Shown here: positions 16,898 to 24,930 of the stretch, piece after piece | Numbering within the stretch: position 1 is the first letter of the stretch | Layout of the letters: every line of letters starts with the position of its first letter | Assembly (NCBI GenBank): GCA_964487565.1 | Contig: CAZARN010000004.1 | Span: 124,001-188,000, forward strand | Length of the DNA stretch: 64,000 nt | Source: Phil1 sp964487565 | GTDB taxonomy: Bacteria; Bacillota; Clostridia; Christensenellales; CAG-138 | Reading direction: 5' to 3' | Position numbers and translations under genes: made by a program | Notes under the pieces: model-generated | Databases searched by the model: none | Told to the model about the DNA's origin: nothing | The model's input: the letters and a program-made list of their open reading frames with translations, nothing else

Positions 16898-18100
16898 ATG
16901 GCTAAGAAGATGAGAGGCGTAACTCTCCACGCAACATGGGATCCGAAGCCCGGCTTCAAGCTCGGCGCGAAGGACATCGATCATGTCCAGACGTACCTTG
17001 GCAGTCAGGTGTGGAGAGATCCTTATATCACGATCGACGAATATGACGTGCCGGAGCCCGGCCCCGGTCAGGTGCTCATCAAGGTCAAGGCCTGCGGCAT
17101 CTGCGGCAGCGACGTTCATATGGCGCAGAAGAAAGAGGACGGCTACATTTTCTATCCCGGCCTCACGGGTTTCCCCTGCATCCTCGGCCATGAGCTTTCC
17201 GGCGTTGTCGTGAAGTGCGGCCCTGGCGCAAAGGACAAAGTGACAAACAAGGCGTTCAAGGGCGGAGAACTGGTCTGCGCCGAAGAAATGCTCTGGTGCG
17301 GATCCTGCAAGCCCTGCGCGGACGGCTGGCCCAACCATTGCGAGCGCCTTGATGAGATCGGCTTCAACGTGAACGGCGCGTTCTGCGAATACATCGTACT
17401 TCCCGACCGCTGCCTCTGGAGCCTTGAACCGCTGCGCAAGCGCTATAACAACGAAGAGGATATATTCCTTGCCGGTTCGCTTGTCGAGCCTTGCTCCGTC
17501 GGTTACAACGCCGTCATCGAGCGCGGCGGCGGCGTCCGTCCGGGCGACAACGTGGTCATCTGCGGCACCGGCCCTGTCGGCCTTGCTGCCTGCCGTGAGC
17601 TCAAAACAATGGGCGGCGCAACCGTGATCGTTTCCGAACCACAGCCGGAGCGCGCAGCGCTTGCGAAGAAGATGGGTGCGGATTATGTTATCGACCCCTC
17701 CAAGGTGAACTTTGCTGAGGAAGTCCTCCGCCTCACCGACGGCATGGGCGCGAGCCTTTATCTTGAAGCGACCGGTCTTCCGACCATCGTGTATCCGGGC
17801 ATTGAGCAGGCGATCTGGGAAGGCCGCACGCTCAACTCCACGGTTGTGGTCGTTGCCCGCGCAGAGGCCAAGATGCCTGTTACCGGCGAAGTGCTTCAGG
17901 TTCGCCGCGCGCGCATCGTCGGTTCACAGGGCCACAGCGGCCACGGCACATTCCCGAGGGTCATCGACAGCATGGCCGCGGGCATGGATATGCTGCCCAT
18001 GATCACCAAGAAGATCAAGCTCGACGAGGTTCCGGAGAACATCATCGCGCTCCAGAAGGATCGCACCAACATGAAGATCACCTGCGTGATGGACGACTGA
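16898..18100 (+). CDS. iolM: Zinc-dependent dehydrogenase, scyllo-inosose 3-dehydrogenase-like
   Basis: A 400-residue medium-chain Zn dehydrogenase: catalytic Zn ligands in CGICGSDVHMAQ and GHELSGVV, structural Zn Cys cluster in LWCGSCKPCADGWPNHC, Rossmann motif GTGPVGLAA (about residues 225-233). As I recall the Thermotoga IolM sequence, it resembles this protein along its length, including the N-terminal WDPKPGFKLG, GFNVNGAFCEY and GSQGHSGHGTFPR. That enzyme oxidises scyllo-inosose to a diketo-inositol. A generic polyol dehydrogenase is the alternative, but the neighbours favour IolM. The RBS is AAAGAGG. Third positions are rich in C, as in highly expressed genes. Confidence 0.85.
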   Translation: MAKKMRGVTLHATWDPKPGFKLGAKDIDHVQTYLGSQVWRDPYITIDEYDVPEPGPGQVLIKVKACGICGSDVHMAQKKEDGYIFYPGLTGFPCILGHELSGVVVKCGPGAKDKVTNKAFKGGELVCAEEMLWCGSCKPCADGWPNHCERLDEIGFNVNGAFCEYIVLPDRCLWSLEPLRKRYNNEEDIFLAGSLVEPCSVGYNAVIERGGGVRPGDNVVICGTGPVGLAACRELKTMGGATVIVSEPQPERAALAKKMGADYVIDPSKVNFAEEVLRLTDGMGASLYLEATGLPTIVYPGIEQAIWEGRTLNSTVVVVARAEAKMPVTGEVLQVRRARIVGSQGHSGHGTFPRVIDSMAAGMDMLPMITKKIKLDEVPENIIALQKDRTNMKITCVMDD

Positions 18101-18113
18101 AAAGAGGTAAAAA

Positions 18114-19235
18114 ATGGCTTATCAGAAATATCTTACAACAGATTATCCCAATATTTTCTTTGAGGACAACAAAGTCGGCCGCCTGAAGAAGAAAATATGG
18201 GATGCCTCAGAGGAGGACATACAGAAAATCCTTGACGATTACGGCATCGGTTCCGAATGCGAGATGGGTAAAGCAGGCTGCTATATCCAGAACACGCCGC
18301 GCGCGAAGGTCATCGAAAAGCGCCATAAGAACGATATCGTGCTCGTCCCCATCGGCAGCACCGAGAATCACGGCGCACAGAACTGCACCGGCCTTGATAC
18401 GTTCATGGTCCAGTTCATCTGCGAGGCCGTCCGCCGTAAAACGGCAAAGCTCGGTCACGAGGTCGCGCTTGCTTTCCCGCCGATGAACTATGGCGGCCAT
18501 CCTTATCATCACCTTGGAATGCCCGGCACCGTGATGATCTCCGAAACCACCATCATCGAGACCCTGACCGCCGTTATGGCGGGCCTTTGGGACGACGGTT
18601 TCCGCAAGATAATCCTCGTCAACAACCATGGTCAGGACTGGATGCTTGAAAGCGCCATTCAGGAGTTCTTCAAGCGCTATCAGCTTCCCGCGTTCGCGTG
18701 CGTTGTTGAATGGCACAGGGCTGTGCGCGAGTTCTTCTATCCCCTCGGCGACGAGCGTCCGGACTTCGTTACAACGCCGTTCATCCATGCTGATGAATCT
18801 GAAACGAGCGCCGCGCTGCTTATGTTCCCGGAGATGGTGGATATGAGCGTTTGCGTTGATGCAACGCCGAAGAATTTCGGCTTCCTGCAGGAAGGCTTCT
18901 TTGACGGTTCAGTGGATTCCTTCCACAGGCCGAATCGCTGGCAGGAGATGGAAGGCAATGCGTGGATAGAGCGTTACGGCACGCCGGAGGGCGTCGTCGG
19001 CAAGCCCACGCGCGCCGATCCCCGCCGCGTGAAGCGCGCGATCGCCGCGATCTGCGAGTATCTCACCTGCATGTGCGAGGATATACTTGAAAAGTATCCG
19101 GCGGGCAAGGTTCCGGATCCTTCCAAGTTCAGTCTGCGTCCGGCGGAAGAGGTCGAGGCCTGCCTGCGTGAGCCGCAGAGCGAAGGCTGGAAGAGCATAC
19201 ACGAGCTTTCCCGCAGGGGCATTTTCATCGACTGA
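18114..19235 (+). CDS. iolN: Creatininase-fold hydrolase, 3-dehydro-scyllo-inosose hydrolase-like
   Basis: A 373-residue creatininase-superfamily protein. The metal motif is IGSTENHGAQNCTGLDTF (about residues 80-97), with further family blocks MNYGGHPYHHLGMPGT, VNNHGQD and HADESETS. The Thermotoga IolN of this superfamily opens the diketo-inositol ring to give 5-keto-L-gluconate. The long N-terminal extension before the metal motif fits IolN better than creatininase itself. It starts 13 bases after iolM with a near-identical RBS (AAAGAGGTAAAAA). Assignment rests on family plus the complete pathway context. Confidence 0.82.
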   Translation: MAYQKYLTTDYPNIFFEDNKVGRLKKKIWDASEEDIQKILDDYGIGSECEMGKAGCYIQNTPRAKVIEKRHKNDIVLVPIGSTENHGAQNCTGLDTFMVQFICEAVRRKTAKLGHEVALAFPPMNYGGHPYHHLGMPGTVMISETTIIETLTAVMAGLWDDGFRKIILVNNHGQDWMLESAIQEFFKRYQLPAFACVVEWHRAVREFFYPLGDERPDFVTTPFIHADESETSAALLMFPEMVDMSVCVDATPKNFGFLQEGFFDGSVDSFHRPNRWQEMEGNAWIERYGTPEGVVGKPTRADPRRVKRAIAAICEYLTCMCEDILEKYPAGKVPDPSKFSLRPAEEVEACLREPQSEGWKSIHELSRRGIFID

Positions 19236-19249
19236 TAAAGCATGAACAT

Positions 19250-19281
19250 CGGAGGGCGGCCGCGATGCGTTCTGCCCTCCG
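19250..19281 (+). other. Intra-operon hairpin between iolN and iolO
   Basis: CGGAGGGC (19250-19257) pairs perfectly with GCCCTCCG (19274-19281) around a 16-base loop, followed by TATTGTTAA, not a clean U tract. It could partially terminate transcription or mark an mRNA-processing or stability point, lowering iolO and iolG relative to iolM and iolN. The stem also hides an RBS-like GGAGGG. Confidence 0.5.
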
Positions 19282-19302
19282 TATTGTTAACGGAGGAACG
19301 AA

Positions 19303-20121
19303 ATGAATCTTCTTGCTCAAACAGTACCTGTTCAATATGATACCGGTTTTTCACCATACAAGGCCGCACATTGGCGGGAAGCGTTTGCCGATGTTGCCAA
19401 GCACGGTCTTTCGGGCGTGGAGATTGCGATCGCATATCCCGATAAGGCGGACGCCGCGCTGATCCGCGACGAAGCGGAGAAGAACGGCCTTGTGATAACG
19501 ACCATTTCAACCGGACAGATATGCGGGCTTGAAGGTCAGTATCTGACATCAAAAGATGCGGGTCTGCGCATTCGCGCGGCAGAGACCGTGATGAAACACA
19601 TCGCCGTTTCGGAAAAACTCGGACGGCCGAATGTGACGATAGGACTTCTCAGGGGAAAACCGGGCGTGGATACGCCGCCGGCCGAGCTTGAGGAGACGCT
19701 GGCGCAAACGCTTGTTCCGCTGTGCGCGAGGGCGAAGGAGGCGGGGGTGAAGCTTCAGATCGAAGCCATCAACCGCAGCGAAGCCTCGTTCATCAACAAC
19801 ACCGCGCAATGCCTCGCGTTCATAGAGCGCATGGGCGCACCGGACGCGCTTGGCGTACTGTATGACACTTACCATTCTTATATTGAGGATCCTGATATGC
19901 TCGAAGCGGTCAAAACCGCGGCGAACAGAATAACGAACGTGCATCTTGCGGATTCGCACAGGGGCCTTCCGGGCGAAGGCAATATCCAGTTTCGGAAGAT
20001 ATGCCATGCCCTGACGGAAAACGGATACAGGGGCGCGTTTGCGCTCGAAACAAAGTGCGTGCCGAGCGAAGAGCACATTTTACGCTTTTATGCCGCAAGC
20101 ATAAAGAAAGCAACAGCATGA
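19303..20121 (+). CDS. iolO: TIM-barrel sugar epimerase, 5-keto-L-gluconate epimerase-like
   Basis: A 272-residue xylose-isomerase-like TIM barrel of the D-tagatose 3-epimerase/hydroxypyruvate isomerase group. Metal and catalytic residues are visible in QIEAINRSE (first Glu, about residue 153), LYDTYHS (Asp/His, about 188), VHLADSHR and FALETK (second Glu). In the Thermotoga pathway such an enzyme (IolO) converts 5-keto-L-gluconate to D-tagaturonate, the substrate of UxaE encoded first in this operon. AACGGAGG is 6-7 bases before the ATG. A different ketose epimerase specificity remains possible. Confidence 0.82.
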   Translation: MNLLAQTVPVQYDTGFSPYKAAHWREAFADVAKHGLSGVEIAIAYPDKADAALIRDEAEKNGLVITTISTGQICGLEGQYLTSKDAGLRIRAAETVMKHIAVSEKLGRPNVTIGLLRGKPGVDTPPAELEETLAQTLVPLCARAKEAGVKLQIEAINRSEASFINNTAQCLAFIERMGAPDALGVLYDTYHSYIEDPDMLEAVKTAANRITNVHLADSHRGLPGEGNIQFRKICHALTENGYRGAFALETKCVPSEEHILRFYAASIKKATA

Positions 20122-20133
20122 GGAGTAGCAAAT

Positions 20134-21150
20134 ATGATTAACGTTGGGATTATCGGCGCCGGGCGCATCGGCCAGGTACATGCAAAAAGTATTTTAACAG
20201 GCGTTGAGAACGCGAGGATACTTGCGATTGCCGATCCGTACATGAGCGACGCGGCGGCACAGTGGGCAAAAAATGCCGGTATAGAAGGCATATACAAGGA
20301 TCACAGAAAAATACTTGAAGATCCGCGCATAGACGCGGTGCTCGTTTGCTCATCGACGGATACGCATGCGTCGCTTTCGATCGAAGCGATCAAGGCCGGC
20401 AAGCATGTGTTCTGCGAGAAGCCTATCGATCAAAAAACGGACAGGATCGCCGAGGTACAGGCTGCCCTCAGGGAATCGCCGAAAAAACTGAAATATCAGG
20501 TCGGTTTCAACAGGCGTTTTGACCATAACTTCCTGGCACTTCGCGAAGCCGTGATGGCCGGAAAGATCGGGGACGTGCAGTTCATCCGCATAAGCTCAAG
20601 AGATCCCGAGCCGCCACCGGCCGGTTATGTCGGTTCATCTGGCGGTATATTCCTTGATATGATGATACACGACCTTGATATGCTACGTTATCTTTCCGGC
20701 AGCGAAGTTGAAGAGGTTTATGCCGAAGGCGCCGTGCTGATCGATCCGGCGATAGGCGAGGCGGGGGATGTTGATACCGCAACAGTGTCCGCGCGCATGA
20801 GTAACGGCGCGCTTGCCCTGATCGACAATTCGCGCAAGTCTGTTTACGGTTATGATCAACGTGCCGAGGTATTCGGTTCGCTCGGCAGCGTCGCAAACGG
20901 GAACGACCTGCCGTCAACCGCAGTCATATCGACCGTGGACGGCGTAACCGCCGAAAAACCGCTCTGGTTCTTCTTGCAGCGCTACATGGGAGCTTATCAG
21001 GCGGAAGTGCGCGCTTTCATCGGGAGCATAGCAAACGACACCGAGCCTGCCGTGGGCATCGAAGACGGACTGATGTCGATCAGGCTTGCGCTTGCATGCA
21101 AAAAATCGATGGCGGAGCACAGACCGGTCAAGATCTCCGAAATCAAATAA
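20134..21150 (+). CDS. iolG: Inositol 2-dehydrogenase-like Gfo/Idh/MocA oxidoreductase
   Basis: A 338-residue NAD-dependent dehydrogenase: N-terminal Rossmann motif GIIGAGRIGQVH (residues 5-16), catalytic Lys in EKP (about 94-96), and GGIFLDMMIHDLDM (about 170-183), whose Asp/His pair is typical of IolG. IolG oxidises myo-inositol to scyllo-inosose, the first step of the pathway. It is the last gene, 12 bases after iolO, with the RBS TGAGGAG. A good terminator follows. Gfo/Idh/MocA enzymes vary in substrate, so the assignment leans on the complete iol context. Confidence 0.87.
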   Translation: MINVGIIGAGRIGQVHAKSILTGVENARILAIADPYMSDAAAQWAKNAGIEGIYKDHRKILEDPRIDAVLVCSSTDTHASLSIEAIKAGKHVFCEKPIDQKTDRIAEVQAALRESPKKLKYQVGFNRRFDHNFLALREAVMAGKIGDVQFIRISSRDPEPPPAGYVGSSGGIFLDMMIHDLDMLRYLSGSEVEEVYAEGAVLIDPAIGEAGDVDTATVSARMSNGALALIDNSRKSVYGYDQRAEVFGSLGSVANGNDLPSTAVISTVDGVTAEKPLWFFLQRYMGAYQAEVRAFIGSIANDTEPAVGIEDGLMSIRLALACKKSMAEHRPVKISEIK

Positions 21151-21175
21151 AATTTTTTGATTGCATAAATAAACA

Positions 21176-21199
21176 AAAGCGGGCTTTACAGCCCGCTTT
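21176..21199 (+). terminator. Rho-independent terminator after iolG
   Basis: AAAGCGGGCT pairs perfectly with AGCCCGCTTT around a TTAC loop, followed by T-rich sequence. It ends the iol operon. Confidence 0.85.
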
Positions 21200-21287
21200 G
21201 CTTATTCTTTACAGAGTAAAAAAGCCACAATATCCTGTGTTTTCTATATTAGTGACACACAAAATTCACCTTTTTTTCGTTTTTCTA

Positions 21288-21316
21288 TAGACATATGGCA
21301 ACGTTGAGGTTATAAT
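21288..21316 (+). promoter_or_regulatory. Sigma-A-like promoter before structured RNA
   Basis: TAGACA (21288-21293), a 17-base spacer and TATAAT (21311-21316). The predicted start near 21323 lies 8 bases before a strongly structured segment. Confidence 0.5.
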
Positions 21317-21330
21317 TGAGGAACCAAATT

Positions 21331-21410
21331 ACGGTGTATCCACTCATGATTATGAGATGCAACAGTGCATCGAGCACATGGAACACCGTCGCTTCCCTCT
21401 TCTGAGGGAG
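21331..21410 (+). ncRNA. Candidate structured RNA: three-way junction plus hairpin
   Basis: The stretch folds by eye into P1 (21331-21341 with 21380-21389, ten pairs and one bulged A), P2 (21343-21347 with 21352-21356, GATT loop), P3 (21357-21361 with 21366-21370, ACAG loop), a 9-base single strand (21371-21379), then P4 (21393-21399 with 21404-21410, TTCT loop, one G-U). P4 is followed only by a weakly T-rich run. It may be a cis-regulatory leader of the membrane protein gene at 21474 or an independent small RNA. I recognise no known class. The rest of 21200-21473 shows nothing else. Confidence 0.4.
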
Positions 21411-21473
21411 TTCAATTTATTGCTGTATTTGTGTTTCTTGATTAACAATCGGTAGTACCATCAACAAAATTAA

Positions 21474-21878
21474 GTGGGAAAATTGCATAAAATGTTGATA
21501 GCTCTGAAGGATTTTTGGAAAAAAGGAATCATCCTGGTTGCGATCGGTGTTGCTGTATCACTATATATGGCGATAGGGCCAGTTGAGCTTATGACGGGCG
21601 GTGTTATCGGCAATTCATTTTTTATAATATCAAATGTTTTTCTTATTGTAGGACTTATTAACCTCGTCGAGAACCTCGGCGTTTTCAACGGTTTGAAATA
21701 CGGAACGAAATGCCTGCTGCGCATCATTCGTGGAGAAAAGGATAACTCTGAAACGATAAAGGAAGGATATATCGAATATGTCAAATCCCGTCCGAAACGC
21801 CGGGATGTGTATTTGTATTTTGTTTTTACAGGTGTTTTTCTCATAATCTCTCTTATTCTGGCGTTTATGCGCGTTTAG
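21474..21878 (+). CDS. Small membrane protein, DUF3899-like
   Basis: A 134-residue protein with three hydrophobic segments (about residues 17-36, 42-62 and 112-132) separated by a basic cytoplasmic stretch containing NGLKYGTKCLLRIIRG and YVKSRPKRR. Topology and pattern recall the DUF3899 family of Firmicutes, whose function is unknown. The start is either GTG at 21474 or ATG at 21489; no strong RBS is seen for either. The base composition is AT-richer than its neighbours. It lies about 60 bases after the structured RNA candidate and is probably its own transcription unit. Confidence 0.6.
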   Translation: MGKLHKMLIALKDFWKKGIILVAIGVAVSLYMAIGPVELMTGGVIGNSFFIISNVFLIVGLINLVENLGVFNGLKYGTKCLLRIIRGEKDNSETIKEGYIEYVKSRPKRRDVYLYFVFTGVFLIISLILAFMRV

Positions 21879-22002
21879 GCCTGCATATTTGATCGGCGCA
21901 GGTATAAACATTTATCGTGATAACAACGGTCGTTTTTAATAAAGAGTACGAATGCGAAAGCATAAAAAGCTTGGAAATAAAATCTAACAAGGAGATGACA
22001 AA

Positions 22003-23835
22003 ATGAAAACGAACCGAATCATTGCCCTCGCTTTGGTCGCGCTTCTCACGGCGGCAGTATTTGCCGGCTGTACAAGCGGTCAGACGGGAACCCAGACCGC
22101 CACTGAAGCACCCAGCACTGAGACACAGGCCCCTGCGACCACGGGTGAAGAGCCGGTGGCGTCAGCGGAACCTGAGGAGAAGGTATATCGCACTTACATG
22201 AGCGACGATTGCCCGACCCTCAACGCTCACGATTCCGTTGAAACTCAGCTCCAGACGCCGTACAACTATTGCTCGTCACCGCTGTTCCGTGCGATACCTG
22301 CGGAAGACGGCATAAACTACACCTTCGTCGGCGATCTTGCGGCTGAACTGCCCATCCAGATCGATGACTACAACTGGCAGATCAAGATCCGCCCCGAAGC
22401 CTGCTGGCAGAACGGTGATCCCATCAATGCCGACACCTTCATGTATTCGTTCAAGATGCAGCTTGATCCGATCCTTGCCAACAAGATGGCCGACTTCCTT
22501 GCCGATTACAGCATCACCATCGTAAACGCCAAGGAATACGCGCTCCAGGGCGACACCAACACCGTTGCCTGGGAAGACGTCGGCATCAAGAAGATCGATG
22601 ATTACACAATCCAGATCACGACCGTGGACGCAAACAGCATGAAAGATGTTTGCAACCACTTTACCGATCGTTCCTGCTTCCCGGTCTATGAGCCCCTCTA
22701 TGAAGCCGGCATGAACGCGGATCGCACCGAAACCACATATGGCACCACGCTCGATCAGTGGATGGGTTGCGGCCCGTACAGCTTTGACACATGGGAATAC
22801 GGCTCCATTCAGGTTTATGTCAAGAACCCCAACCATTGGCTTTCCGATCTGTTCCACTATGACCGTGTGGAAGTTCGCGTAATCCCTGAGATGAACGCGC
22901 GCGTTGAGCTTTGGGAGCAGGGCATGCTTGATGACCTTACCCCTGATGCGAACACTATCGAAACCTATATCGATGATCCGCGTATGGTGAATTATCCAAG
23001 CACCACCGTGTTCCACATCGACATCAACTGCAAGAACCCGTCCAACCCGATCAGCGGTTCCATTGCATACCGCAAGGCGCTGTATCACGCGATGAACAGG
23101 GAAGTTATTGCGAATGATCTGTTTGGCTACATGAAGCCTTCCGGAACATATGTAAACGATATGGCCGGCTTCTACAGCCCGACCGGCGTCACCTACCGCG
23201 AGTCACCGCAGGGCAAGGCCGTGACCGATATGGTCAATTCCTGGGGCCCGTACGGTTACAATCCGGAGCTTGCGCTTGATTATTTCAATCAGGCCTGCGA
23301 GGAGTGCGGCGTTGCCGATGATCAGGTGATCACCATAATCTTCGTCGTTGAGGATACCTCCACCGCGTGGAGAGCCACCGCCGAGTATCTGAAGGAAGAA
23401 TTCCCGAAGATCTTCAACGGCAGACTTGAAATAGAGATCGTCACCTTCGCCGGCATGAGCACCACCGCCTTCAAACAGACGGGCGACGACAAGTGGGATC
23501 TCAGCCCGAACGACTGGAGCCGCGGCGCTTCCCGTACCTATCCGTACACCTGCTTCTACTATTATCTGAGCAGCTATGACGGAGGTCCGAACAACTTCCA
23601 CGATGATGAATTTGACGCCCAGTATGCGGTGTGCGACGCCGTTGACAAGACCGATTATGAGACCATGCTCAACGAGACTCAGAAGCTCGAAGAGATATAT
23701 CTCGAAAAGGTCATACAGATCCCGATCTGCCAGGAAGTAACCTATCAGATGTTCTCCGATCGTCTGGAGCTGCCGGTCAGCACATATATACCGGGCTTCG
23801 GCTGGGGCACCATCTATGGCGATATCGCCGGATAA
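22003..23835 (+). CDS. Dipeptide/oligopeptide ABC transporter binding lipoprotein
   Basis: A 610-residue family 5 solute-binding protein with a signal peptide, lipobox VFAGC and a Thr/Glu-rich linker. Family features include the segment before QIDDYNWQIKIRPEACWQNGDPINADTFMYSFK, corresponding to the YTFKLRxGVKWSDGxPxTAxD signature. AACAAGGAG lies 6-9 bases upstream. It captures peptides, or possibly another ligand of this family, outside the cell. Codon use is C-ending-rich, suggesting high expression. The first gene of the transporter cluster, followed by a stable hairpin. Confidence 0.9.
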   Translation: MKTNRIIALALVALLTAAVFAGCTSGQTGTQTATEAPSTETQAPATTGEEPVASAEPEEKVYRTYMSDDCPTLNAHDSVETQLQTPYNYCSSPLFRAIPAEDGINYTFVGDLAAELPIQIDDYNWQIKIRPEACWQNGDPINADTFMYSFKMQLDPILANKMADFLADYSITIVNAKEYALQGDTNTVAWEDVGIKKIDDYTIQITTVDANSMKDVCNHFTDRSCFPVYEPLYEAGMNADRTETTYGTTLDQWMGCGPYSFDTWEYGSIQVYVKNPNHWLSDLFHYDRVEVRVIPEMNARVELWEQGMLDDLTPDANTIETYIDDPRMVNYPSTTVFHIDINCKNPSNPISGSIAYRKALYHAMNREVIANDLFGYMKPSGTYVNDMAGFYSPTGVTYRESPQGKAVTDMVNSWGPYGYNPELALDYFNQACEECGVADDQVITIIFVVEDTSTAWRATAEYLKEEFPKIFNGRLEIEIVTFAGMSTTAFKQTGDDKWDLSPNDWSRGASRTYPYTCFYYYLSSYDGGPNNFHDDEFDAQYAVCDAVDKTDYETMLNETQKLEEIYLEKVIQIPICQEVTYQMFSDRLELPVSTYIPGFGWGTIYGDIAG

Positions 23836-23878
23836 TAACGAGCGCAAACGCCTGAAAATTCTGTAAACGCATGATGAA

Positions 23879-23910
23879 GGGTGTGTTGCCGCAGCAGCAG
23901 CAACACACCC
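23879..23910 (+). other. Strong hairpin between SBP and permease genes
   Basis: GGGTGTGTTGC (23879-23889) pairs perfectly with GCAACACACCC (23900-23910) around a 10-base loop. No U tract follows. Such elements after a binding-protein gene commonly protect its mRNA or attenuate the downstream genes, giving excess binding protein. Confidence 0.65.
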
Positions 23911-23979
23911 CTGCGTAAAAGTACATATCTTGCTTCGGACATGTGAAGCACATGAACCGGGGAAGATCGGAGGATGTAA

Positions 23980-24930
23980 ATGTTCAAGTACATACTCGGG
24001 CGAATTGGCGCGATGCTGCTGACCCTGTTCCTCGTTATGACGCTGTCATTCTGGGTCATTCGCCTCATGCCCATGACCATATTTGAAAACCCCGAGGTCA
24101 ACCCGACGATACAACGCAAGCTTGAAGAGGAAATGCACCTCAACGAGCCGATGGTAGTGCAGTATTATTATTTCATCGAAGGAATAGTGACCGAGGGCGA
24201 TTTCGGAACATCAGTCAAGGTGCGTCCAGGCATGGACGTTTTTGAGATCCTTTCAAGCAGGATACCGCCAACGGTGGTTTTGAACTTCTTCTCGTTGATA
24301 ATATCGATACCGTTGGGCATAGTGTTCGGCACGATCGCCGCGCTCAAACGCAATAAAGCGGCGGACAACATAATATCCTTTTTGATCGTGATATTCATCT
24401 CTGTGCCATCATTCGTATTTGCGTCTCTGCTGCAATACCTGCTGACATTTAAATGGCCATTATTCCCGACGTTGTATAACTCACAGGCGGTGAATCTGGC
24501 GGAGATGTTCCATTCATTAACCTTGCCGATAATAGCGCTTGCACTCGGCCCCATTGCAACTATCGCAAGGTATTTGCGCGGCGAGCTGATCGAGACGCTT
24601 TCTTCAGAGTATTTGCTTCTCGCGCGGACGAAGGGGTTAACACAGACGCAGGCGACGATCCGTCATGCGTTCAGGAACTCACTCGTGCCAATTGCAAATA
24701 CGATCATCCCCATGATCACCGGTATCATGGGCGGATCGCTGGTTGTTGAGAAGATGTTCGCCGTACCCGGCATGGGCGGTCTTCTGATTGACTCGATCCT
24801 TGCGGGCGACCATTTCCTCACGGTTGCGCTGCTCATTTTCTATTCGGCGATATCCCTTGCGACGATCCTTATCGTTGATATCTCCTATGGCATCATCGAT
24901 CCTCGCATCAGGGTAGGAGGCGGAAAATGA
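23980..24930 (+). CDS. oppB: Peptide ABC transporter permease, OppB/DppB type
   Basis: A 316-residue inner-membrane permease with six hydrophobic segments and the first-permease signature around ARTKGLTQTQATIRHAFRNSLVPI (about residues 211-234), the EAA loop that docks on the ATPase. The conserved N-terminal MFKYILGRIGAMLLTLFLVM is typical of DppB. CGGAGG precedes the ATG. The stop overlaps the start of the second permease gene (ATGA). Confidence 0.93.
   Translation: MFKYILGRIGAMLLTLFLVMTLSFWVIRLMPMTIFENPEVNPTIQRKLEEEMHLNEPMVVQYYYFIEGIVTEGDFGTSVKVRPGMDVFEILSSRIPPTVVLNFFSLIISIPLGIVFGTIAALKRNKAADNIISFLIVIFISVPSFVFASLLQYLLTFKWPLFPTLYNSQAVNLAEMFHSLTLPIIALALGPIATIARYLRGELIETLSSEYLLLARTKGLTQTQATIRHAFRNSLVPIANTIIPMITGIMGGSLVVEKMFAVPGMGGLLIDSILAGDHFLTVALLIFYSAISLATILIVDISYGIIDPRIRVGGGK

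Noticed and set aside
16898..18100. Calling the Zn dehydrogenase a sorbitol or threonine dehydrogenase
   Set aside because: The full-length resemblance to IolM, including the WDPKPGFKLG N-terminus, and the adjacent iolN, iolO and iolG genes make the inosose dehydrogenase reading better supported.
23841..23856. GCAAACGCC half-site after the peptide-binding protein gene
   Set aside because: Only one half of the palindrome is present and the operon has no other link to the LacI regulon.
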